From NCBI RefSeq assembly GCF_024105635.1, contig NZ_WYDQ01000001.1, forward strand, positions 2,480,001 through 2,544,000: a DNA stretch of 64,000 bases. Direction: 5' to 3'. Positions 42,160 through 49,181 of the stretch are shown here, one piece after another. The notes under the pieces are model-generated. The model saw only the letters and a list, made by a program, of their open reading frames with translations. It made no database searches and was not told the DNA's origin. How positions within the stretch are numbered: the first letter of the stretch is position 1; each line of letters begins with the position of its first letter. Source of the stretch: Oceanicola sp. 502str15. Its GTDB lineage: Bacteria; Pseudomonadota; Alphaproteobacteria; Rhodobacterales; Rhodobacteraceae. Made by a program: the position numbers and the translations under genes.

Positions 42160-43344
42160 ATGGCACATCCCCTCCCTCCCCTCCGTCTCACCGGTGGCCA
42201 GGTTCTGACCGGCCCCGCGCTGGAGGAGCGCGCCCTCACCCTTGCCGACGGCATCCTCACCGATGGCAACGCCCCCGAGGTCGACCTCTCGGGCTACCTC
42301 GTGCTGCCCGGCATCATCGACCTGCACGGCGACGGCTTCGAGCACCAGATCGCGCCCCGCGCCTCCGCCCAGCTTCCGCTCGGCCCGGCCCTGCTGGCGG
42401 CTGACCGCGAGGCCGCGGCCAACGGCGTCACCACGCTCTGGCTGGCGCAGGGCTGGGGCTGGGAAGGCGGCCGCCGCAGCCCCGAGTTCGCCGAAGAGCT
42501 GATGGCCGCGCTGGCCCAGGCCCGCCCCTCGCTGCTCACCGACATGCGCGTGCAACTGCGCTGCGAAACCCACATGCCCGACAGCGCCGAGCGGATGCTG
42601 GCGGCGATCCGCTGCTGGGGCGTCGACTACGTGGTGTTCAACAATCACCTCCCCGAGGCCGAGCACCGGCTGGCCGAGCAGCCCCAGGCCCTCGCCTCAT
42701 GGGCCGAAAAGCGCGGCCAGACGGTCGAGGCCTTCACCGCCCGCATCCAGGCCGCCCGCAGCACCGCCCCCCGCGTGCCGCGCCATCTCTGCACCCTCGC
42801 CGGGGCCTTCGACGAGATCGGCGTCCGCTACGGCTCCCACGACGACCCCGATGGCGAAACCCGCGAGCGGATGCACATCCTCGGCGCCACGATCTGCGAG
42901 TTTCCCACCCGCGAGGCCGCCGCCAAGGTGGCCCGCGCCAACGGCGACCCGGTGCTGATGGGGGCCCCCAACGTGGTGCGCGGCGGCTCGCAATCGGGCG
43001 GGGTCTCGGCGCTCTCGCTCGTCACCCGTGGCCTCTGCGACGCGCTGGTGAGCGACTACCACCTGCCCTGCCTGCCCGCCGCCGCCTGGGCGCTGGCCGA
43101 CATGAAGGCCCTGCCCTTCGCCACCGCATGGGAGCTGATCTCGACCCGCCCGGCGGCGATCATGGGGCTGCACGACCGCGGCCACCTGTCGCCCGGCAAA
43201 CGGGCCGACCTCGTGGTGATGCATCCGCAGACCCGCCAGATCGAGGCGACCATCGCCGGCGGCCAGCTGGCCCATCTCTCGGGCGCCCTCGCCCTGCGCG
43301 TCCTCGCCCGCCCCGAGGCCGCACGCGCACTGGCCGCCGAATAG
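42160..43344 (+). CDS. PhnM paralogue (alpha-D-ribose 1-methylphosphonate 5-triphosphate diphosphatase family)
   Basis: A 394-residue amidohydrolase clearly related to PhnM: LPGIIDLHGDGFEHQIAPR, GVTTLWLAQGWGWEGGRR, RYGSHDDPDGETRERMH and LMGAPNVVRGGSQSGGVSAL. The metal motif differs from the operon copy (HGDGFEH instead of HTDNLERH), and WLAQGW-type sequence replaces VFDAMRVG. Substrate preference may therefore differ. It lies alone on the plus strand after phnF and is convergent with the hexapeptide transferase. It may process another phosphonate-derived nucleotide or act as backup. Confidence 0.88.
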   Translation: MAHPLPPLRLTGGQVLTGPALEERALTLADGILTDGNAPEVDLSGYLVLPGIIDLHGDGFEHQIAPRASAQLPLGPALLAADREAAANGVTTLWLAQGWGWEGGRRSPEFAEELMAALAQARPSLLTDMRVQLRCETHMPDSAERMLAAIRCWGVDYVVFNNHLPEAEHRLAEQPQALASWAEKRGQTVEAFTARIQAARSTAPRVPRHLCTLAGAFDEIGVRYGSHDDPDGETRERMHILGATICEFPTREAAAKVARANGDPVLMGAPNVVRGGSQSGGVSALSLVTRGLCDALVSDYHLPCLPAAAWALADMKALPFATAWELISTRPAAIMGLHDRGHLSPGKRADLVVMHPQTRQIEATIAGGQLAHLSGALALRVLARPEAARALAAE

Positions 43345-43384
43345 CCTGGGCCGGGCGCAGCCGGAGTAAGACGGGTTGCAGACC

Positions 43385-43996
43385 CTAGGCGTATTTCTCC
43401 AGAAACGCCTCCGCCTCCAGGGCGCGAAAATCCTCCAGCGCCGCCCGGATCGCCGCATGGCTCCAATCCCACCACGCCAGCGCGATGAGCCGCTCGGCCA
43501 CCGCCTCGGGCTGGCGCCGCCGCAGCACCCGCGCCGGGTTGCCCGCCACGATCACATAGGGCGCCACATCGCGGGTCACGATCGCCCCGGCCGCCACCAC
43601 CGCGCCATGCCCCACCGTGACCTCCGGCTTGATCATCGCGCCATGGCCGATCCAGGTGTCATGCCCCACCACGGCCCGCCGCGCCCGCCGCTTCGCAAAC
43701 CACGCGGCATCGCGCTCTGCATCCTCCCAGAGATCATCGGAGCGATACATGAAGTGGTGCAGCGAGGCGCGATCCAGCGGGTGATCCGTCGCCCCGATCC
43801 GCACGAAACTGGCGATATTGGCAAACTTGCCCACGCTGGCATTGGCAATGTCGCAGTAACGGTCGCAATAGGCGTAGTCGCCAAACTCCGACCACGCCAC
43901 CCGGCTGCCCCGCTTCACCTCGCAGTAGCGACCAAAGCTGGACCCTTCGATATCGCACTCCGGCTCGATCGCCGGCTCGAACTCGCGCAGCATCAT
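43385..43996 (-). CDS. Phosphonate-cluster hexapeptide-repeat transferase
   Basis: A 203-residue left-handed beta-helix acetyltransferase-like protein. Repeats run from SSFGRYCEVKRGSRVAWSEFG through YAYCDRYCDIANASVGKFANI, and WIGHGAMIKPEVTVGHGAVVAAGAIVTRDVAPYVIVAGNPARVLRRR ends the helix, as in xenobiotic acetyltransferases. DHPLDRASLHHFMYRSDD supplies a likely catalytic His. Such proteins occur in phn clusters and may acetylate an aminophosphonate or an intermediate; the substrate is unproven. The ATG at 43996 overlaps the phnE stop by four bases. It is the last gene of the phnCDE transcript. Confidence 0.85.
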   Translation of the reverse strand: MMLREFEPAIEPECDIEGSSFGRYCEVKRGSRVAWSEFGDYAYCDRYCDIANASVGKFANIASFVRIGATDHPLDRASLHHFMYRSDDLWEDAERDAAWFAKRRARRAVVGHDTWIGHGAMIKPEVTVGHGAVVAAGAIVTRDVAPYVIVAGNPARVLRRRQPEAVAERLIALAWWDWSHAAIRAALEDFRALEAEAFLEKYA

Positions 43997-45297
43997 TCGC
44001 CCCGGATCAGCCGCCGCCGGAGCCAGCCCGAGAGGCTGTCCATCACCATGACCATCAGCACCACCAGCACGATGTAATAGGTCACTTCTTCCCAGTCCTT
44101 CTGGGTGATCATCGCCTGTGTCAGCAGCAGGCCGATGCCGCCGCCGGTGATCGCGCCGATGATCGTGGCGCTGCGGGTGTTGGATTCCAGGTAGTAGAGC
44201 ACCTGACTCAGCAGCACCGGCGCCACCTGCGGGATCACGCCAAAGCGGTAGCGATGCAGCCGCGCCGCGCCGGTGCTGGCCACCCCCTCGATCTGCTTTT
44301 TGTCCACGTTCTCCAGCGCCTCGGAGAACATCTTGCCAAAGCTCCCGGTGTCGGTGAGCAGAATGGCGAGCGAGCCGGTCAGCGGCCCCGGCCCGAAGGC
44401 GCGGCTCAGAACAATCGTCCAGATCAGCCCGTCCACCCCGCGCAAAAAGTCGAACACCCGGCGAAAGGCAAAGCGCAGCGACTGAAGCGGCGCAAAGTTC
44501 TTCGCCGCCAGAAAGGCAATCGGCAGAGAGATCAGCGCCGCCCCGAAGGTGCCCAGAAAGGCCATGAGCACGGTCTCGAAAATCGCCCAGGCCACCGCCG
44601 AATGCATCCACATCGGGTTCTGCCAAAAGTCATGCCAGGCCCCTGCAACATTGCCCCGCGCCGGGTCGATCTGCGCGCCGAACAGGATGCTGCCCAGCCC
44701 GTGCCCGTGATAGGGGCTGTCGAGCGTGAAGAAAAACAGCTCCCAGCCGCCGAAATACCGGAAGGTCTCGCTGCGCGACCGGGTGAAGGTCAGCCGCGCG
44801 CCCGGCAGCGTCACCTGAAGTCGCGAGTTCGAAACCGACACGTAGTCGGGATAGGGCTCGCTGAGGTTCGTCACCACCCGCCGCCCGTCCAGCCGCGCCT
44901 CAATGGTGCGCTCGCCCGGAATGACCAGCTCAACCGCATTGCCGGGCAGGAAGGTCGCCACCCGGCCCCGGCCAAGGTCGATCACCGTGGTCTCGCCCGT
45001 GCCGCTCACCCAATCGGGCCGCTCGCCCTCGGGATAGGCCCCCTTGCGCTCGCCCTCCACCGCATAGCTCAGCTCGCCATTGCGGTTGTCGCGGGCCACG
45101 TGGGTCTTGTAACTCCACGTGTCGCGCAACAGGATCTGCGCATTCTCCGGGCGGGCCCGCTCGAGCAGGCCCGGCACGTCGAAGGCAAAAAAGATGTAGA
45201 CGAAATACAGCAGCACCAGCCCCGGCAGGGCGAAGGCCAGCAGCTTCTTGCGCGAGATGATCCGCTCGGCTTCGGTGTATCGTGCAGCGAGGTCCAT
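43993..45297 (-). CDS. phnE: Phosphonate ABC transporter permease, long form
   Basis: A 434-residue permease. Helix 1 is at residues 19-38. About 190 extracytoplasmic residues follow, including a beta-rich part (TTVIDLGRGRVATFLPGNAVELVIPGE), and then the PhnE core with the remaining helices from about residue 232. The core has the ATPase-contact region ENVDKKQIEGVASTGAARLHRYRFGVIPQV and ITGGGIGLLLTQAM. It pairs with the short PhnE encoded upstream, since the ABC importer needs two permease units. The ATG at 45297 overlaps that gene's stop (TGATG); a TTG at 45300 is less likely. Confidence 0.92.
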   Translation of the reverse strand: MDLAARYTEAERIISRKKLLAFALPGLVLLYFVYIFFAFDVPGLLERARPENAQILLRDTWSYKTHVARDNRNGELSYAVEGERKGAYPEGERPDWVSGTGETTVIDLGRGRVATFLPGNAVELVIPGERTIEARLDGRRVVTNLSEPYPDYVSVSNSRLQVTLPGARLTFTRSRSETFRYFGGWELFFFTLDSPYHGHGLGSILFGAQIDPARGNVAGAWHDFWQNPMWMHSAVAWAIFETVLMAFLGTFGAALISLPIAFLAAKNFAPLQSLRFAFRRVFDFLRGVDGLIWTIVLSRAFGPGPLTGSLAILLTDTGSFGKMFSEALENVDKKQIEGVASTGAARLHRYRFGVIPQVAPVLLSQVLYYLESNTRSATIIGAITGGGIGLLLTQAMITQKDWEEVTYYIVLVVLMVMVMDSLSGWLRRRLIRGE

Positions 45298-46169
45298 CAA
45301 TGCGCTCCCGGTCCGGCCAGCTTGTGGCGGGCATAGCTCGAAAGCTGGTCGAACAGGACGATGGTGAGGAACAGCAGGATGAAGATCGCCGCCGCCTCGT
45401 CAAACTTGCCCTGCCCCCAGCTCATCGCGTTCTTCAGCTCGTAGCCGATGCCCCCCGCCCCGACGAAGCCGAGGATGGCGCTGGCGCGAATGTTGATTTC
45501 AAACCGCAGCAGCGCGTAGCTCAGCCAGTTCGGCGCCACCTGCGGGATCACCCCCAGCCACATCCGCTGGGTCCACGTGGCCCCCACCGAAGACAGCCCC
45601 TCCACCGGCTTCAGGTCGGCATTCTCCGCCACCTCCGAAAACAGCTTGCCCAGCGCCCCGGCGGTGTGAAACGCGATGGCGATCATCGCCGGCACCGGCC
45701 CGCCGCCGAGCACGAAGATCAGCATCAGCGCAATCACGATCTCGGGCACCGCCCGCATGATGTCCATGGCGCGGCGAAACAGCGGAATGGCGCGGGGCCA
45801 GCGGGCAAGGCCACGGGTGGCGAGGAGCGAAAACACCATTGCCGCAACCGCGCCCAGCAGGGTCGATACGGCGGCAATGTTGATGGTCTCGATCAGCGCC
45901 GGAAAGTAGCGGGCGATGTGCTCGGGCAGCAGGTGCAGCCGCGGGATCGTGTCGGCCACCACATCGGCGGGAAAGTCGAAGATCTGGGGCAGCCCGTTCC
46001 AGAACCCGCCCGCATTGCGCTCATCGGCGAGCATGAAGCCCGACACGAGCAGCAGCACGAATATCGCCAGCGTGATCCCGCCATAAAGGCGGCGCTTCTG
46101 CACCAGCGCGAGGTAATGCGCGCGGGTGGCCTCCAGCCCCTGCGGGCCATGCTGCGAGATATCTGCCAT
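45297..46169 (-). CDS. phnE: Phosphonate ABC transporter permease, short form
   Basis: A 290-residue permease with about six helices. The ATPase-contact loop is SEVAENADLKPVEGLSSVGATWTQRMWLGVIPQVAP, and GFVGAGGIGYELKNAMSWGQ is typical of PhnE. It starts MADISQHGPQGLEATRAHYLALVQKRR. A strong hairpin separates it from phnD, which probably lowers its level compared with the binding protein. It is co-transcribed with the long permease. Confidence 0.95.
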   Translation of the reverse strand: MADISQHGPQGLEATRAHYLALVQKRRLYGGITLAIFVLLLVSGFMLADERNAGGFWNGLPQIFDFPADVVADTIPRLHLLPEHIARYFPALIETINIAAVSTLLGAVAAMVFSLLATRGLARWPRAIPLFRRAMDIMRAVPEIVIALMLIFVLGGGPVPAMIAIAFHTAGALGKLFSEVAENADLKPVEGLSSVGATWTQRMWLGVIPQVAPNWLSYALLRFEINIRASAILGFVGAGGIGYELKNAMSWGQGKFDEAAAIFILLFLTIVLFDQLSSYARHKLAGPGAH

Positions 46170-46192
46170 GGAGCTGCCTTGAAAAAAGAGGT

Positions 46193-46219
46193 GGCCCCGC
46201 CCTTTCGTGGGGCGGGGCC
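46193..46219. terminator. Intercistronic hairpin between phnD and phnE
   Basis: GGCCCCGCCC and GGGCGGGGCC arms enclose a 7-base loop. On the plus strand five T follow directly; on the minus strand (phn transcript) six T follow after ACCTC. In the middle of a binding protein-permease operon such a hairpin usually causes partial termination and protects the upstream mRNA, giving more binding protein than permease. Confidence 0.65.
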
Positions 46220-46237
46220 TTTTTGCGGCGAGGCCGC

Positions 46238-47143
46238 TTAGTTGCTCTTCGCCTGACGGGCGGCGACGATGCTCTCGTAGGCTTCGTGGGTGATCGGGTC
46301 GAAGCCCAGGCTCTCACCGGCAGAGATGTTGTAGGTGCACTCGGCGTCGGCCTCGTACATGCCGTCGACCAGCGCGGTCATCTTCACCTTCACCTCTTCG
46401 GGCAGCGCGGTGCGCAGCACAATCGGGCCTTCCGGGATCGGCTTGGAGCGCCAGATCTCGACCAGATCGTTCATGTCGACGAGGCCCGCATCAACCGCCT
46501 TGCGCAGCGCGCCGGAGTTGTAGCCGTCTTCCCACTCGCCCTGACCGTCGGCCCAGGTCACACCGGCGTCGACGTCGCCGTTGTTCACCGCAACGATGGT
46601 CTGCTCGTGGCCGCCGGTAAAGGTGACATCGGCAAAATAGGCGCCGGGCTCCATGGTGATGCCCTCACCGGCAGTGGGGATCTCGACCGAAGGGATCAGG
46701 TAGCCCGAGGTGGAGTTGGGATCGCCGAAACCGAAGGTCTTGCCCTGCATGTCGGCCAGCGAGGTGATGCCGCTGTCCTTGCGGGCAAAACCGATCGAGT
46801 GGTAGCCATAGGAGCCGTCGAGGTTGATCTTCACCAGCACCGGGGTCACCGCCTCGGGGTCTTGCAGGTAAACACCGGCATAGGCCGAGGCGCCGAGCCA
46901 GGCCATGTCGAGCGTGCCGCCGAGCAGGCCCTGCATCACGCCGTTGTAGTCGGCCGGGGCGAAGAGCTTCACCGGAACGCCGAGCGCCTCTTCGGTGTAG
47001 TTCTTCAGGCATTCATGGTTGTTCATCCGGTCCTGGGCGTTTTCGCCGCCGAGGATGCCGATGTTGAACTCGCTGATGTCCTGCGCGGCGGCGGCGCCTG
47101 CGAGGGCGGTGGTCGCCAGGGCGGCGGCAATAAGGTGTTTCAT
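46238..47143 (-). CDS. phnD: Phosphonate ABC transporter substrate-binding protein
   Basis: A 301-residue periplasmic protein with signal peptide MKHLIAAALATTALAGAAAAQ. Family blocks are FNIGILGGENAQDRM, LFAPADYNGVMQGLLGGTLDMAWLG, FGFGDPNSTSGYLIPSVE and TFTGGHEQTIVAVNNGDVDAGVT; the STSG stretch and nearby His and Asp residues bind the phosphonate group. The ATG at 47143 gives the signal peptide; the extra 13 codons upstream do not. It follows phnC by 63 bases. Confidence 0.96.
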   Translation of the reverse strand: MKHLIAAALATTALAGAAAAQDISEFNIGILGGENAQDRMNNHECLKNYTEEALGVPVKLFAPADYNGVMQGLLGGTLDMAWLGASAYAGVYLQDPEAVTPVLVKINLDGSYGYHSIGFARKDSGITSLADMQGKTFGFGDPNSTSGYLIPSVEIPTAGEGITMEPGAYFADVTFTGGHEQTIVAVNNGDVDAGVTWADGQGEWEDGYNSGALRKAVDAGLVDMNDLVEIWRSKPIPEGPIVLRTALPEEVKVKMTALVDGMYEADAECTYNISAGESLGFDPITHEAYESIVAARQAKSN

Positions 47144-47206
47144 CTCTGTCTCTCTCTTTCCGGTTTGGTCTGGATGCCCCATGCGTGTGCAGGGCGGGTT
47201 GGAAAC

Positions 47207-48055
47207 TCAGGCGCCGAGCGGCGGGTGCTCCATTTCGTCGGCGCGGGGGTGGGCGGTGCGGTCAGGCGCGGCGGCGTCAACGCTCTCGATCTCGGTCGAG
47301 GTGGCCGCTTCGCTGAAGCTCTGGTCAGCGCCGTAGATCTCGCGGGCCATGTCGGTGGTGAGCTGCTCGGGCAGCCCGTCGAACACGATGCGCCCGTCGC
47401 GCATGCCAATCACCCGGTCGCAATAGCGCCGCGCGGTGTCGAGCGTGTGCAGGTTGGCAATGACGGTGCGCCCGTCTTCCTCGTGGATGCGGCGCAGCGA
47501 TTGCATGACGACCTGGGCATTCATCGGGTCGAGCGAGGCAATCGGCTCGTCGGCCAAAATGATCTTCGGGTCCTGCATCAGCGCCCGGGCAATCGCCACG
47601 CGCTGCTGCTGCCCGCCGCTGAGCGCCTCGGCCCGCTTGGGCGCCTGCTCGGCAATGCCGAGCCGGTCGAGGATGTCGATGGCGCGGTGGATGTCCGCGG
47701 CGGGGTAGAGGTTGAAGAAGGTCGCAAAGCTGGAGCGGCGCCCGAGCGTGCCGTGCAGCACGTTCGACACCACGTCCATCCGCGGCACCAGGTTGAATTG
47801 CTGAAAGATCATCGCGCAGTCGGCCTGCCACGCCCGCCGGCCCGCCCCACTCAGCGACAGCACATCGCGGCCCTCGTAACGGACCGCCCCCTCCGAGGCA
47901 TCGGTCAGCCGGTTGAGCATCCGCAGCAGCGTCGATTTCCCGGCACCGGAGCGCCCGATGATCCCGATCATCATCGGCTTGTCGACGCTGAAGCTCGCAG
48001 CGCTTACGGCCGTATTTGCGCCAAAGCGCTTGGTCAGCTTGTCGATGACGAGCAT
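47207..48055 (-). CDS. phnC: Phosphonate ABC transporter ATP-binding protein
   Basis: A 282-residue ATPase with Walker [10 protein letters not shown] near residue 35, [18 protein letters not shown], signature [16 protein letters not shown] and Walker [13 protein letters not shown]. The last 35 or so residues are an acidic tail ([19 protein letters not shown]) beyond the usual PhnC end. The start [12 protein letters not shown] at 48055 fits the family; an upstream Met at 48100 is rejected. It is the first gene of phnC-phnD-phnE-phnE-transferase and lies 52 bases downstream of a Pho-box-like element. Confidence 0.96.
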   Translation of the reverse strand: MLVIDKLTKRFGANTAVSAASFSVDKPMMIGIIGRSGAGKSTLLRMLNRLTDASEGAVRYEGRDVLSLSGAGRRAWQADCAMIFQQFNLVPRMDVVSNVLHGTLGRRSSFATFFNLYPAADIHRAIDILDRLGIAEQAPKRAEALSGGQQQRVAIARALMQDPKIILADEPIASLDPMNAQVVMQSLRRIHEEDGRTVIANLHTLDTARRYCDRVIGMRDGRIVFDGLPEQLTTDMAREIYGADQSFSEAATSTEIESVDAAAPDRTAHPRADEMEHPPLGA

Positions 48056-48107
48056 GCAGTCCCCCGGTTCAGTCCGGGGCAGGTAGCAGGGAAGGCGCAA
48101 AGCCCGT

Positions 48108-48136
48108 GTGACACTCCCGTAAAGCTTTCATGACAC
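48108..48136 (-). promoter_or_regulatory. Three-part Pho box upstream of phnC
   Basis: Read on the minus strand, GTGTCAT (48136-48130), GCTTTAC (48125-48119) and GTGTCAC (48114-48108) are 7-base units, each separated by 4 bases, giving the 11-base period of PhoB sites. The outer two match the CTGTCAT consensus at 5-6 positions; the middle one is degenerate. It should link phnCDE expression to phosphate starvation through PhoB. Confidence 0.6.
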
Positions 48137-48590
48137 CACGCAGCCAGGACGACATGGCAGCACGTGCCCCGCCATCGGTCAGGCACTGCGCTACAGCACG
48201 GTCGGGACCAACGATGGCCCACGACCGGATGCGCACACGAAACAGGGAGGTCGAAGCGGGCAGCCCGATGGTGCCGTTCCGCTTCGCCTCCGCGCTCCCT
48301 GCGGAACCGCCCTCCATATGAGCCGCGCCTTCCGGCGCGGCGTTCCCGCCTGCAGAGCGTGCTGTGCCTTCGGCTAGGCAATGCGCTTCAGTACCGTCTG
48401 TACCGCCGCTGCCACACGACCGGGCGCGCCACCCGACGGAGAGGTCGAAACTCCAAGCCCGGTTGCGCCCTTCGGCGAGGCATCCCGCCATGTGGCGCTG
48501 CCTGCGGCAGCGCTCCTCTCTGCGGCCACGCCTTGCGGCGCGGCGATCTCGTCGGCACCACGTGCCGCGCCATCGGCTGTTCACTACGCT

Positions 48591-48980
48591 TCAGTAAGGT
48601 CTGTACCGTTGCTGGCTCATGGCCGGATGCGCCCACCAACGAAGAGCTAGAACCGCCCTGCACGGTGAAGCCTCTACGCGCCGCCTGTGGCGCCGTAGCG
48701 CTGCCTGTGTCACCGCTCCCTTCGTGGGCCGCGCCTTGCGGCGCGGCGTTCCCGTCTGCAGAACGTGCCGTGCCTTCGGCAAGGCACTGCGCTTCAGTAC
48801 GGACTGTACCGTTGCTGCCTCACGACCGGGCGCGCCGCCCGACAGAGAGGTCGAAGCGGGCAGCACGGTGGCACCCTTCGGCGACGCCTCCCGCCCCGTG
48901 GCGCTGCCTGCGGCAGCGCTCCTCTCGGCGGCCACGCCTTGCGACGCGGCGATCTCGTCGGCACCACGTGCCGCTACCGG
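48591..48980 (-). other. Open frame through repeat units 4 and 3, related to the chemoreceptor tail
   Basis: Directly after the TAG that ends unit 5's frame, the same frame stays open for about 130 codons. Its first part reads like the receptor tail: ERSAAAGSATGREASPKGAT, then [21 protein letters not shown], where the stop codon is replaced by Leu-Pro-Lys. The rest loses similarity because the 203-base period of unit 3 shifts the frame. It is probably not a gene by itself; it lacks a convincing start site and ribosome site. It is listed because it preserves the coding character of the repeat. Confidence 0.5.
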
Positions 48981-48983
48981 CTA

Positions 48984-49181
48984 GGCACTCCGCTTCAGTA
49001 AGGTCTGTACCGTTTCTGGCTCATGGCCGGATGCGCCCGCCAACGAGGAGGTCGACGCGGGCAGCCCGCTGGCACCCTTCGGCAATGCCTCCCGCCCCGT
49101 GGCGCTGCCTGCGGCAGCGCCACCCTCGGTGGCCACGCCTTGCGGCGCGGCACCCTCGTCGGCAGCACGTGCCGCTATCGG
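48984..49181 (-). other. Second receptor-tail cassette in unit 5 (66 codons, stop to stop)
   Basis: Reading on past the chemoreceptor TAG in the same frame gives exactly 66 sense codons and another TAG. The translation includes AADEGAAPQGVATEGGAAAG, LPKGASGLPASTSSLAG and ETVQTLLKRSA, plainly similar to the real receptor tail ([17 protein letters not shown] and AQTVLKRSA). A single read-through of the first stop would add this cassette. No start codon or ribosome site of its own is evident. Confidence 0.6.
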
